From assembly GCA_013398055.1 (NCBI GenBank), contig VZRS01004392.1, forward strand, positions 189,821 through 253,820: a stretch of DNA of 64,000 nt, written 5' to 3'. The notes beneath the pieces are model-generated. The model was not told the origin of the DNA. It saw only the letters and a list, made by a program, of their open reading frames with translations, and ran no database searches. Each line of letters starts with the position of its first letter. Position 1 is the first letter of the stretch. This DNA comes from Ifrita kowaldi (Eukaryota; Chordata; Aves; Passeriformes; Cinclosomatidae). The position numbers and the translations under genes are program-made. Shown piece by piece: positions 41,195-54,000 of this stretch.

Positions 41195-41854
41195 AATAGT
41201 AATAGTATGATCACAAGGAACACAATGATCTATTGTAGCAAGGACTACTTGTACTATCTGTTCTCCTGTGCATGTCTCAGTGATTCTAAAACAAAATGCA
41301 GTTTTACAGAGCTTGTATAGATCTCTGTTGCAGTTCCTGGCCTGGTTTTTGTGCCTTGGCATTTAATGAAGCTGAACAGAATCTCCACCTGTAGCTGTAC
41401 TTTGAAGGCCATGAGTCCGAACATGGATCTTTTAAGCAGTGTGTTTTCTAGAGCATTCTTAGGTTTATTGTAGATGTAATATTTCTTTTTCTATTGATCA
41501 AAATCCATAGAAATACTTTTTCAGTTACATCACGAGAGCAGGATTTTTTCCTCACTGATAGTGGAAAAGATTCCGGTAGATCTTGAATGAATGTCAAAAT
41601 TAATTTTATCCTCTGTGTTGGAGTATCTTCTCTTGGCCTCAACAAGAATATGGTTATATTTGCTTTCATATATTTTTACTACCAGTAATCATTTTTATTT
41701 GCAGTTAAATGCATTAAAAAATTTATACATACAATGCAGTGCCAACTGAAGCTACTGCCTGTAATAATTAAAGTTTTTGAGAATGGGAAGTATGTTCAAA
41801 ATGTTGAAAGTTTAGGCAAAGTATCCCATGAAGGAGAAATATTATTCCTTACAT

Positions 41855-41995
41855 AGGATCAATGAGGTTGGAGAAGACCTTTAAGAGACTGAGTCCAGCC
41901 ATTAACCTGACACTGCCAGTCCACTACAAAAATGTGTCCCTAGGCACCACCTCTATATGACAGGCCTAATTTAAAAGGATTACTGATGCTGGCAA
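41855..41995 (-). mobile_element. CR1 LINE fragment, 3' end
   Basis: The sequence 'aatgaggttggagaagacct', then 'gagtccagccattaacctga', then 'tgtccctaggcaccacctct' follows the reverse complement of the CR1 3' region. It is more diverged than the copy 660 bp to the left, in the same orientation, and antisense to DPH6. Confidence 0.85.
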
Positions 41996-42372
41996 CTTGC
42001 TGGAGCAGATTTTGGTTTTTTGATCCAAGTCAACTAGTAGTGAGTACAGAGTAATTTGTCTCTGGAGTGGAAGACAGTCTTTGAAGAGATTCCAGTGTCA
42101 GTGCATCTTCTTCATGTAGCCTCTTAGGTTAATAATATGATACAAATCTGGTTAGGTGCTTTATGGTTACTGTATTTAGGCACTATACTTATATAGTAAA
42201 TGTATGGTGAAATCATTCTTTTTCTACCATTAATATTCTGCAGCCGTTTTCCTATTTCAAAACTTTATAACCAGCTCTGGTAATACTAATTTTTGAACAG
42301 TTAGGCAAAAGTTATAAGGGACTAAAACTTTTATCTGTACTTTTAATTGCCACTATTTTCTTTTCCTTACAG

Positions 42373-42467
42373 TGGTGGGAAGGACAGCTGTTACAATATG
42401 ATGCAGTGTGTTGCTGCTGGGCATCAGATTGTTGCTCTAGCCAATTTAAGACCTGCTGAAAATACAG
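42373..42467 (+). CDS. DPH6: DPH6 coding exon 2 (end of codon 8 to first base of codon 40)
   Basis: This 95-bp exon supplies the core nucleotide-binding segment. Its first base completes Ser8, followed by GGKDSCYNMM, then the strand and loop ending VALANLRPAEN. SGGKDS (residues 8-13) is the PP-loop of N-type ATP pyrophosphatases, which binds the ATP phosphates during adenylation of the diphthine carboxylate. The acceptor is good: a pyrimidine-rich tract ending ttccttacag. The donor is ACAG/gtatga. The exon ends in phase 1, matching exon 3. The residues agree closely with the vertebrate DPH6 family as I know it, including the conserved LRP segment. There is no frameshift or stop. Confidence 0.97.
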
Positions 42468-44721
42468 GTATGAAAGCCACATTTCTTATAGGAAATTAAA
42501 AAAAGTATATATATTAGAAACAATGGAGACACAGCTGTGCCTGAATTAAGTTCCTTCGTATGTTTTTTATGCAGTTTTGCATATTGAAGGCCAATGTAGA
42601 AACTTAAAAGAGGTAGAAAAAAGAAAATGCTATGGAAAGGTATTAAATGTATTTCTCCTTAAAGGAAAAAAAAGCCCACATGAAGATCAGTAGAAGAAAG
42701 GCTTACACAATTTGAAAACGAGAATACAGGTATCCTGGTGGTAAACAACAGGATTGTGTGAGTTCAGTAGCACAAATGCTAAAAGGTAATAGATGACGTC
42801 ATCGACCAAAACTAGCACTGTACTTCTAGAAATGCTTTAAACTGGTGCTAAACTAAATGCTGTAAACCATTCCAGCTGCCAAAAATGTGCCATTGTGCTG
42901 CTGCTCATCCATTTTTATCTTTGTGTGTCTTTCTGCATTTTTCTAACCCAGCATCTGTGAACTGAATTGAGGAACTGATGTGGGTTGCAATTGACCTTGA
43001 TGCACATATTTTTCCTGCTTTTTTCCTTCCTTTTTAGGTTGGACTGATTTTTTGGTCAGTTCCTCACATGCTCCACCTTATTTCTGTGAAAAAGGACGGT
43101 AGAAACTCAGGTAGTCAGTGGTGAGGTGAGAACGTGAGCTAAGTACTTGTATACTAGAATAAAGCACAAAGTGAAGTGAGACTTGAAAAGCGAGTTGTTT
43201 CCAGTTGGTAAGGGGAGAACGTTAAAGTATGTTAAACTAGGTTCACTTTTCAACATATGTTAAGCAATTAAGTATGATATTTGGTAGCTGTATAGTAGGA
43301 GGGTACACAGAAAGGGAAGGAAAAAGGGAGCCATCATCACAAATGAGTCACAGGCAGAACTGGCAAATTTTAGGACAGTATAGGAACAATTTATTTTCTG
43401 GATAGCTAGGACATAATAATCTCTAATCTTGTTGAAATATGTTGTCTTCAAACTAATTTATCCACATCAGAAATGTAGAGTATTGTCATTAAAATCATAA
43501 AATGCTCTCTTTAAGTGTGTAGTTGGAAATTTTATAGAAAGTTAATTGAGGTGCTTCAGGCAATAGCGGAGTCTGTGCCATTCTTTTTATCTTGTACCAC
43601 TGTTGCCTGGAGAGTCTCAATTAATAAAGAAACTGTGTATTCTAAGCAGAATATCAGTTAAAGACCTTGTCATGTTCATGTATGTTAAAATCACTGAATT
43701 TTCTTTTAAATCGACACTTTTGGTCTAGATTGGTTAGTTGTGGTTAGGGGTTTGGATTTGCCTGTTTTGTGCAGAACCATATCTGTTGTGTGGCATCAAG
43801 TGTGACGCGACCTAATTCTTACATCACAAATTAGTTATCTTGATCAATGTTACAGACCTTTTTCTTTGCAAGATGTGCTGCATAGGTATACAGCAGAAAT
43901 GCATGATGTCTCTATGTAAATTCAGAGAAATACCAGTGTTACAAATTAGCATTAAAATAGTGAACTGTGTTAGCTTGTTATAAAGTGGAAATTTCACCAA
44001 TAATGATGTATCACTTTATCAATCTGTTTGAAATATTGTCTAAAAAAATTATATGTAAATGGTTTATTGTATAGTTTGAGATGCAATTCTAATTTGTGAT
44101 GTCTGCATTTTAGCTGTTTTTTCTTTATCTGCTAGCTACAAACTGCTTGTAAGAAAATTTGGTTAATTCTTTTCTCCTGGTTAAGGAAATAGCTTTTTGT
44201 TTATTAAACAATGTCAAAACGTTACAGTGGTCTACTTTTATTCTACCTAAGCGGAGATAGTCTCCTTTCATGATGACCATGATAACAATTCTAACAGTAA
44301 AGTTTTTGTAGATTTTGACAAACTGTTCTCAGTGTTGCAGTGCATTACAAATTTCTTGCTCTGACTATGTTGAAATACATCTGGGTTTGTGCCTCTGACC
44401 TGTGTTCCTATTAAAATTACCATATAAATAGGAGCAGAATTGGACTGATACGAGATTTTTTGGATGAAGCAGGAAGAAGAAAAGACACCACAATTTGCAA
44501 ATAGGCAGCATGTTTGTGACAGATGTCTTCCTCTCCATACGTCTGTTGGGTGGAGAAATCTATTTTTTTTCTTTCCGTGTTTATAGTGGTGTTGTCACCA
44601 AACATCTGTTTGTGAACTGAAAAATATTAACATTTAGATTTTCTCAGTGCTTTGTAGTATTGTGATTATCTGTGATTGTTAAAACAATGTACCTAATGTG
44701 GTTGTTTCTTAATTGTGGCAG
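42468..44721 (+). other. DPH6: DPH6 intron 2
   Basis: This is a 2,254-bp GT-AG phase 1 intron between coding exons 2 and 3. It is AT-rich and T-biased on the + strand. I see no repeat, RNA gene or extra exon that I can support. Confidence 0.92.
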
Positions 44722-44915
44722 GGCAGACTGATGAATTGGACAGCTATATGTATCAGACAGTAGGACACCATGCCATTGACCTGTATGCTGATGCATTGGA
44801 TTTGCCAGTCTATCGTGGTTTTATAAAAGGTACCAGTGTAAATACTGGCAGGGTGTATACTGCATGCCAGGAAGATGAGGTTGAAGACCTTTACCAGCTC
44901 ATGAAACTTGTTAAG
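44722..44915 (+). CDS. DPH6: DPH6 coding exon 3 (residues 40-104)
   Basis: This 194-bp exon follows the acceptor ttgtggcag and ends at AAG/gtatgc in phase 0. It encodes the family signature DELDSYMYQTVGHHAIDLYA (residues 43-62), then a more variable stretch (about 63-82), then the conserved acidic segment DEVEDLYQLMKLVK (91-104). An open frame runs from an in-intron ATG at 44715, but the splice acceptor shows the true exon starts at 44722. Together the three exons give 104 residues, about 39% of the usual vertebrate length of about 267. The catalytic and substrate-binding remainder, which in this family continues with an EKE-rich segment and then an ILSDYQ motif, is not in the window. The frame is intact, so nothing suggests a pseudogene. 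Confidence 0.97.
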
Positions 44916-46170
44916 GTATGCTGATTGAATATAATTATGTAGTTGGGGATAATTATATTGCTTAACTCATTTAGGAATTTAAGTAAATGATCCACTTAGG
45001 TATTTAAGGAAAGCTTTAAGAAAGAAATGGAACACTTTTATTTCTATTCCCTTCTTCTTTCTTGCACCGTAAATATATAGCATAACTTACATTCTTCTTC
45101 CCCCTATGTAAATCACACTTATTATCCTCATTTCAAGCCAAAACCTTTTTCCTGTTTAATAAAAACACCTGCAACAGGCGCTTGGCCTGTACGAGAAAAA
45201 ACGTAGTTGTGGCTATCATCTATAAATAGAATATTTAGGTTATTTTGCATTTGAAATAATGTATCGCTTGATTACTGTAATGAGAGCTTTTGTATTTTGT
45301 GCATTTATCAGTGTATGGAAAGTAATGTCTGGACATCTCCATTTGAGTCACCTTATGATGTGTAAACCAGAATCTGTTATTTGTTTGTGTGTTCCAGATA
45401 ATTTGCCTGGTATTACAGAATGTTTTACAATGATGGTTTTGATTCTGGTAGCCCTGTGATTATATTCTAATTTATGACATAGTAGCAATAACGTATATCA
45501 TTCAATCCTTTTTAGCTATAAAATCAATTAAAGAGAGACGATGAGTCCACTTTCTAAACCACTTAAAATTTATTCTCAGTTCTTTTTCAAAATCTTTCAT
45601 ATAGTGCTTTATTTTCTACCAATGTTAAATCAGATCTCTTTGAAAAAAATAGAAAACCTCCTATTGGCTCTAGAGGTTTTCCGCAATGTTTGAGTGAACA
45701 TGCCATCTCCATTCCAGCTAATTGTGTTGATTGCTGCAGTGCACAATGCTGAAACCAGTACAATGTTCAGAAAATCATAATTGCTATTTTAAAGAAAGTA
45801 GATATGTATTTTATTGATCAAACTGGTATAGGCTACTTTCTGAAACTTCAGGTAAAGGTGTTTGTAGTCTTCAAGTCAGGTATTGAACATTTTCTAGCTC
45901 GCTTTCCTTCATTAAAATGAGAATTGAGATTCATGAACCTAAATACTTCAGGCTCTATTCTATATTCAGTTAAAAAAAAAATCAAATTGCAGATAAGACC
46001 TAAGATTGGAGTTTGAATGCAGAGTGCTTCCTGAACCATTTTGGAGTCAAATGTTGCATCTTCTAAACATTTTTTGGCAAGGAAATCCTGTTCTTCTAAA
46101 GTAATCAAGATGATACGCCTGTGTTGGAGTATGAGACTACAGAACAGGAGAACAGTGCATGTAGGCGGTA

Positions 46171-46405
46171 CAGCCTCGAGTTGGGCTGGGGAGGTTTAGG
46201 TTGGGTATTAGGAAAGATTTCTTTGCTGGAAGGGTTATCAAGCATTGGAACAGGCTGCTCAGGGAAATGGTTGAGTCACTGTCTCTGGAGGTATTTAAAA
46301 GTTGTGTAGATTGTGCCTAGGGTTTAGTGGTGGACTTGGCAGTGTTAGGTTAGTGGTTGGACTTGATGATTTCAAGTCTTCTGCAACCTAAATGATTCTA
46401 TTATT
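46171..46405 (+). mobile_element. CR1 LINE fragment, 3' end
   Basis: This is a sense-orientation CR1 3' end. It begins 'cctcgagttgggctggggag', continues 'gcattggaacaggctgctca', and ends 'ttggacttgatgatttcaag' and 'gattctatta'. It is 5'-truncated and lies in DPH6 intron 3 in the same direction as the gene. The 62-codon frame at its start is incidental. Confidence 0.92.
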
Positions 46406-46620
46406 ATGCTCTAGAGTGCTTCACAGAGGTTTTAAATGGAATGTGCATATCCTGCAGTACAAGAATCGAAAGAAATATTATACAACAGTTTTAAATTATT
46501 TTTGAACCACGATAGTATTAGAAATTAGAAGGACTGATATCTACTGTCTCTTAAAGCTGCATACTAACAGCTTTCTGCTGCTGGGTAAGGTAGTAAATTA
46601 CTGATCAATTTAATTAAAAA

Positions 46621-46644
46621 TGGGCAAATTAGTGGGCAAATTAG
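46621..46644. repeat. Perfect 12-bp tandem duplication
   Basis: The unit TGGGCAAATTAG occurs twice, followed by a degraded third start (TGGCAATTA). It lies in DPH6 intron 3. Confidence 0.9.
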
Positions 46645-48944
46645 TGGCAATTAAGATGATACTTCCTTTACGATTCTTGCTGTCTTTGGAGGAATGGATC
46701 CCTGACATAAATTAATGCTAGTGTTAAATCTTGACAACTTCTGCTTTGGAAGTTTGTAGATGATAATTATAACTATAGCTGAAAGAGATGTTACCATGTT
46801 GTCTGGAACTAAATAACTATTTCTTTCCTGTATAGAAATATTAATTCCACTATATGATATCTTAAGACATAAATATTAACAATATACTGCCTTTATGTTA
46901 GACTTTGTACAACGATGTCTTTACAGTCAAACCTAGCTATGAAATTCTGATACAAAAGTTTCAGTAAGTGTCTTGTGTATTTTGATGAATAATTGTAAAA
47001 TTATGAGGGGAAATAACTACAGCAACTGTGGTATTTTAGTTTTAAGAAGACAACTAACATTTTTCTTCTGTGTGTTAGCAGTAACTTTGAAAGCTTTCTG
47101 GTTTTATTTTTTCACATTTTTTAATAACTGCTGTTTAGTAGCTTTACTATTTAAGTCTTAATCACTGAGGATTTTGCTTTAGGAGCTTTTTTCCCCAGAT
47201 GTTAATAGTTTTAAACAGAGAAGTCAATTTGCCTTCTCCTGAAGGGAGGGGATGAATTGTGTGGAAGCCTTGTCAAAATCGTCTTTGAGTGATTGTAATT
47301 TTAAAACACTGGTCAAATAACATAGCTCTTTTTTTCTGTCAAATGGTTTGGGGCCGAGACTACAGGAAAGGTGTGTCCAAATCAAAATCACACAGTGTAC
47401 CTTACTTTCCATTGGCAAAGAATGCTTCTGTTGCAAGTACTTATTTAGTGAAAAATTAAAACAAATTACTTTTTAAAAAGCTGTATTAATGTGGACATAT
47501 ACAATGTTTTTAAAAGCAGTGTTTTGAGAACAAGATTTCTAAAAAATTAAATATTCCCTCGTAGTTCTGGGAAACCGAGGACAACAGTCCTGTTCTAGTT
47601 CATGTGACTCAGGTAGTGATGCTGACTGTCAATGACTGTAAACCTATTAATTTTATTGTCACAAACCCAGGTGATTGATAGGTATAAAGGAAATTATATT
47701 TATTTTCTAGTTGCCTAATGCCATGTTTTAGGATCTGTATTCAGTATATATTGTGAAAGACATCAGAGTACTTATATGATGTCTAAATGTATCTTACTAT
47801 ACAGTCTTCACCCGATAGTAGAATATTTACTTCAAGAGACATGTAAATCCTGAACTCTAAAGAATAATTTAATCTCCTCTCAATGTTACTGAGTAGGGAT
47901 TGTTTGTCCATGTTTGTTCTTGTCTGTATTGGAGATTTTCCCAGCCGAGCCTGTAAGCACTTGAGTTTCTTAGTTACCTGAATTACCTTTCAGAGTTTTT
48001 ATAATGGTGCTGTCTTTGAAATGTGGTGGGAAACTGTATTTCTTTTCCCCTAGTGACAGGAAGGACTGGAGCATGAAGGAATTTTTGTGAAACTTTCCTA
48101 CGACATCTCAATTTAGGCAATATTTAACTGTTTTCTCCCCTTTTCAATGTAATTATGATCTTGTTCAAATAATACAGTGATGTTTCATGCAAGAGCATAC
48201 AGAAGTGGTATTAGATGGGTTGAATGTTGGATAGTTTTCTGTATCTCATGGAACTATGGGTAAACTTTCGTTCAGGGCAGTGGTTGTAGCAGCTTCCAGA
48301 CTAAACAGACCAATGCAAGATACTTTATTTTCAGTAGACAATTCTGTCCTCTTTCAAATTTCTTGTTTTATCTCCTCTACTCCATGAGCCTTTGCATTTG
48401 ATTGGTAAGTTTCCATTGCTGAAGTAACTTGCAGAATTCTTGAACCAGGTAAAAATATTTTTCTTCTAGTTCTTTTTTTTCCATATTTTTCAATGACATG
48501 CTTAATTATTTGATTTTTTTAAAATTAATATTTTAAAAATTGATTCTTTATGTAGTTTTCTTATATTTCCCCATGTTTACTGTAAATCATGCAAATGGAT
48601 TTTTAGTGGATTTTCAGTTTCAACATGTTATTTCTGTCAGAATCCTTTTTGTTGTTCCCTTCGTGGATCTAGAACCCGCAAGCTTTCAAAAAAATGGAGT
48701 TCACTTGACATAAATTTATATATTGGCTCTCAGGACTGAAGAAATATTAATTATGAAATCATCTATTGATCATCAGCTGAAAAATAAATATTAATGTTGG
48801 ATATATTGGTTGTATGAAACATTTGAATAAAAGTAACCTTTGCTTGTGGCACTGTTTTATTTTATCACTAATGTGGAAGGGAGAGAAAGATGATTTATTT
48901 TCTAAAATATCATTGCATTCTGGAACAGGGATGTTATAACAGTC

Positions 48945-48964
48945 AGTCACTAAGAGTCACTAAG
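48945..48964. repeat. Perfect 10-bp tandem duplication
   Basis: The unit AGTCACTAAG occurs twice head to tail in DPH6 intron 3. Confidence 0.9.
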
Positions 48965-50944
48965 AATAAGTAACATTTTTTTAGTTACAGAAATAAAGAG
49001 CTTAATAATACAGTGTGATTCCTGTATTTAATAATTACTTTTTAAAATCAGGATCATGATTTTTTTAAATGGTCCTAGTCTGATGTTTACTGAAGACAGA
49101 AAGTATTCCTGTCTGAGAGTTAAAATTGCAATAACAATGCCATTTTAAATGTTACATAAGATATTTTATCTGAGACAAAGTACTTGAGCTGTGTGGGTTC
49201 AGGTGGAATAGAAGTAGCTTAGGTCTTATCGGTATTCAGTGAAACACCGTAAGATTTCTTCAGAAAACAGTTCTTCAGTGTTTGAGATGAATGGATGAAA
49301 TATAATGTTATTCTGTGGCCTTCAGATAGGGATTAATTCCCTCACGGAACATAAAGCTTTCAGTTGCTTGATATTGCTAGTAGTCTTCCATGGTAAGGAA
49401 ATGGTCTTTCATCCTTCTCCAGAATTCAGCTGCTGTGGCCAATGGGTGAAAAGAGTTCTCAGATTCAATGTGATTGCTGACTTTCTGTGGCTTTTGTACA
49501 GACAGAGGTTTAGGTGTTCCTATCAGGAAAAATACATGAATAAATGTAATGTAGTATTCTATCACAGCATTGCTTCATTGTCTTCTGTTACAAGATGTGT
49601 GTAAAAGGAACTGTAAAGTATATAGGAATAATCACTTGGTTTTTAGATGTCTGGTGTACATGGTTGCAGTTGTAGTATGTACATGATAAAGACTAGTAGT
49701 GTACTCTTAACTCATACAAATAAGGTTTGCAGAATTTCTTAGGAGTCTTAAAGAAGCCAAATAATTATTAGTTTTAGAATCCTGATGGACTTGAAGAATC
49801 TGTAATCTGAGGTCCTCAGCATGCTCTTCACCAAATTACTTTTGTAGTTTATGAGTTTGGACAAAGTAGGTAGCTTCCCCCTCTCACTTATGGGATTCTG
49901 AGAGTTCAGAAGTATGCAAAAGAGTTCTGTTCTACTAATTTCACATATTTTCATTCAAGAAAATCTGGTATTTTCCCTATTATGATTTGAATTATCTGTA
50001 GATATATAGATTAATTTCTCAGAGTTGTATTTCTCAACATTTTGGAGAAAGATTACATTATAGCAAGAGATTTTTTTCTTCATGCTGAATTTCCAAAATA
50101 ATCACTCCTCCATAATTTTTCTGCCTACATTGTGATTATTGCAAATCAAGAATACCATGCCCTTGATATATTAATAGGTTACCTTTATAGATGATTCAAC
50201 AGTTGAAATACAGAATTTTTATATGGCAAGTGAAATTACACCATAAGTATTGAAAAAAATTGTAAAAACTCTTCAATGCCCAGTTGAGGGAAGCCGTGAT
50301 AGAGTAAACAATGGAAGTTATTGACTGGATCTTTTACTCATCATGTAGATTTGATGAACATTTGGAGACCATATCTCTTAGCACAGCTCATTTTATTTTT
50401 AGACGTGGAAGTTAAATGGGAACTTGTAGAAATTGTATGAAATGGTTGCCTACACTGGCAAGAAATAAATAACTGTGCTTCTTGATAAAATAAGATTGGG
50501 TTTTTTTTGAGAGAAAATATTTGCTGTGTTTTTTCATATACTTAGTTCCTCCACCTTTTACAATGAGTACATTTTTATCTGCAAGGATTTGGATTGTCCC
50601 TTTGCCCTCATTGTGTTAAATGATTACATTTTTTAATTGGCTTGTTATTTTTTCTTTGAATTAATTCTGGATTGGTATTCCATAGCTTCCTCCACCTAGG
50701 GGATGACCATTGTCATTAGCAGTGAATAAAAGTGTGAATGAAGGGAAGAGGGAAGAAGTTGGCAGTGTTTTAAGCAGTGTAAAATTAATTATATATGTTT
50801 TTTCATTCAAAACACAGGGTTTGTTGAGTTGTTGGGGGGGTTTTTGTATGAATTTCAAAATGAGATCGGAACAAGGAAATTTTTTAATCAACAGGATGCC
50901 TGGAGTTCTATGTGTCTCTTCTGAACTGTTCAGGCAGGGTCAGG

Positions 50945-51014
50945 ATGTTTTTTCATTTGGGTTTTTTTGTTTTGTTTTCTTTTGTTTTGTTTTTTTTTGT
51001 TTTTTTCTTTTCAG
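50945..51014. repeat. T-rich tract (TTTTG and TTTTC words)
   Basis: There are about 70 bases of nearly pure T with scattered G and C, ending in CTTTTCAG. It looks like a polypyrimidine tract plus splice acceptor, but the sequence after it does not match the next DPH6 exon, so it is called only as low-complexity DNA. Confidence 0.8.
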
Positions 51015-54000
51015 AAGGGGGTCTTCAGCAATATCTGTGAGGTAGTTTCTTACTGTGAGAAATGTTGAGCTTTATGTAAACAAAAAAGTCACTGTATTTC
51101 CCCCTGTTAGGTGCGTGGAGTTGTTTTCACTTGCTCCCTGTCTTGTGTTAATATTGGATAAGCAGAGACAGTCAGGCTGGTGGTGAAAGATGGTAAGCAA
51201 CCCTGAGGGCTTGTTCTGGTCAGCTTGAAACCTCTGATTGCCAGGTTTTCCTAATTTCCCATTTCCAGGGCATCTCTAGTGTGACCTTGCCTGCTGAATA
51301 TGATGTTCTGGGTTGCAAGATTCTCACATACATTTGGGAATGGGCAGCCAGGCATTGTTTACAGGACGCCAAATGAACTGTGCACTCGCAGCAAGTTTGA
51401 TAAACACACATTTCCTCCTTTTATCAGTGAGATTGCAGAATGTGAAGTATGAGTTTCCAGTTTTACTCATTCCCTTCAGACCTTTTCCTGTTTAAAAACT
51501 GAATCTCACTAATTGGATGATGATACATCCTTAGATTTTGTTTTGCCTTTTCTGTTATTGTTGTTTTGAATTCAACTTACTGGTCACTGACATTTTATTT
51601 ATTTTACCTTGTCCAGGTTTGATAGACTTTCAGATAAAAGCTTTCCATTTGTTCAGCACAGAAAAGGTTCATCCCTATAAATGTAAAGTGAATGCTAATT
51701 AACAGTAATGACTTCTAATCACTTTGCTTTTATACTCCTTTAGGAGCACAGCTATTATCCAATGCAGTTAAGTGAAATGCTTGTATATGAATCAACAATG
51801 CTGTATTTCTTCTTGTAGCTATTGCTCATAATCAAGCTTTGAATAAATTACGATAGTAAAATTGATTTTAATGTGTTCTATTGCATAGGCAGAAAGGAAC
51901 CTTAAACATCTCGTTAAATATCGTGAATATTTAGAGAGTTATCTAGTAACATTTTGGCATTCATTATTGTAGTTAAATGGAAAAGTGAATTAAGATGTTT
52001 AAGTCAATTTTGTAAACATTATCAAAACTTTTTTCATCATTTGAATTGTATATAAATGATGTGCATAAATGCAATCGTCTCTGAAGCAGCTCCATTTGGA
52101 TCCAATTGCATGTCTCTAGGAATGCACTGCAAATTTCTGCCTTCAAATGCAGTTAAGTTTTACATAGAACAAGCATGTTTTGTAGCTTGAGAACTTCACC
52201 TGTTTTAGCCTAATGTCATAGAGTATATATAGTAGGTTAATATACATTTATGCATTTCTTTATCAATGCTGTGTATCTAACAGACTGTTAGGTTTTTTTA
52301 CATCTATGCAAACTGCCTGTCTGCCTGCAGTCATACACACTTAAAAAGATGTATAAAAGTAATACTAGTGAAATTTTTATCAACAGCTGGAAACAATAAG
52401 ATGAAACCTTGTTTTAGACTAGACTGCTAGAAACAATGCTAATGAAGAGATTACTAGACTGGTAGAATGTTACGCAATTTTAAAATAATTCTGGTTTAGG
52501 AACAGAATTAGGCTAAAGACAATACATACGAATTTAAAATTTAGCAAACTTTTCCACTTAGCATTGCACATACCGTGGCTGTTTGGAAGGCAGAAGTGGC
52601 AAAACGTGGATGAAACCCATTTCTGACATGAACATTAGTTTTTGTTTTATTTATTTTTATTAATAAGTTCCTTGAAACAATTTCTTAAATCACTTAGGAA
52701 TTCTAGGTTTCAGTGTTGGGCAGGGAGCTGGGGTCTTGCTTAGTCAATGTATTTGTCTGGTTTTGCAATTTCTAAAAAAAAAATTAGATTTTCATTTTCT
52801 GTGGCAGTTTCCTTTCATGTAGTACATCTGTCTTTGAATGCTTAGAGACACAATTCTTTCACAGTTACCATCACAGTTCTTATGGATGTGGATGTGAGTG
52901 AGTATCCACAGGCACCGTCTGTGGTTTTGATTTTGTTTGTTTTGTTCATTCATTCACATAGCTTTAGACAATTTTCTGGTATGTTTCATTTGCTTGAGCA
53001 TCTTTTCTGTTAACATTTATTCTTTGGTTTATTATGAAATCATTGCCTAATGTAATTTCAAATTACCTTCCATGTAGTACTCTTCAAATGTGAGTTTGAG
53101 TCAGTGTTCATAAAAGTCCTGGGTTTTTTTGCTCTAGTGCTGCAAAATATGCTGCTTGTGGGTTTGGCCACCACAATGTGGAAAAAAAGTTACATCTTTC
53201 TTCTCTAAAGTTTCATTAAATGATTGATACTATCCATATCTTATTTCAGTACTTCTGTTTCTTAGTTGGCATCTTAATTATACTTTTAAAATATAAAAGT
53301 GAAAAATACAAAAACCATTAATTATTCTGTACTTACATAGCTGGCTGTTTTACATTGTTTGTAATTCTCATTAGGAAGTGCTAAAACACATTTCAAAATG
53401 TATTAGTGCTTAAAAAAGTAATTGGGGTTATTTCTAATAAAATAAGATCAAAGACAGGCAAACTTTCATGTAAACTAACAGTAAAACATTTATCAAGTTT
53501 GATTTCATAAATATTTGTATCTCTGAAGCCCATTTGTTGTGTAAAAATCATCTTGCATAGATTTACTAAGGTGTTTACACTGACTTATTTAACATACTTT
53601 CCCCTTTCATATGAATGTCAAACATACAGCAATTTCAATGTTACATTATTTTCAGCCGGACACTTGCTGGTTTTGATCGTTGTATTTAGAGGTAGTTCTT
53701 CTGGAAAGGGTGGGATTTAATTTGGTTTACGTTATACCAATGTTATTGCTTTCAAAATAGAAATGATTGATTTGTAAGTGTCATGAAAAGGAACAGAACA
53801 GAACTGGTCTTTTACACTATGAAAGGACTGTATAGCGTGAAGATATTCTTTCTGTTGATGAATTCTGCCTGTGGAAGAATTGCATAACGCTCATCACTCA
53901 TTTTCATATTGATTATGAGTGGGATTCCAGTAATAGGTGGCTGTTTGCAAAGGATAAGACGGCACTATGATTAGTTACCTTTTCCACAGAAAGCACTACA

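Larger units (their letters stand above)
37967..42372 (+). other. DPH6: DPH6 intron 1
   Basis: This is a 4,406-bp GT-AG phase 2 intron. The first 560 bases continue the CpG island. The rest is T-rich on the + strand, with many runs of seven or more T and few A runs. It contains two minus-strand CR1 fragments (40,876-41,194 and 41,855-41,995), a C/A-rich simple tract (38,329-38,379) and a short TA run (40,189-40,200). A 119-codon frame at 39,729-40,088 encodes hydrophobic residues because of T-richness and matches nothing I recognise. Confidence 0.9.

Noticed and set aside
50990..51044. Polypyrimidine tract plus CAG resembling the acceptor of DPH6 exon 4, with a GTAG donor-like site about 30 bases later
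   Set aside because: The enclosed bases do not encode the expected DPH6 continuation after residue 104 and would give an implausibly small exon.
51515..51595. GATGATGA ... CTGA arrangement resembling a C/D-box snoRNA in intron 3
   Set aside because: No terminal stem pairs the flanks of the two boxes and no conserved guide segment was recognised.
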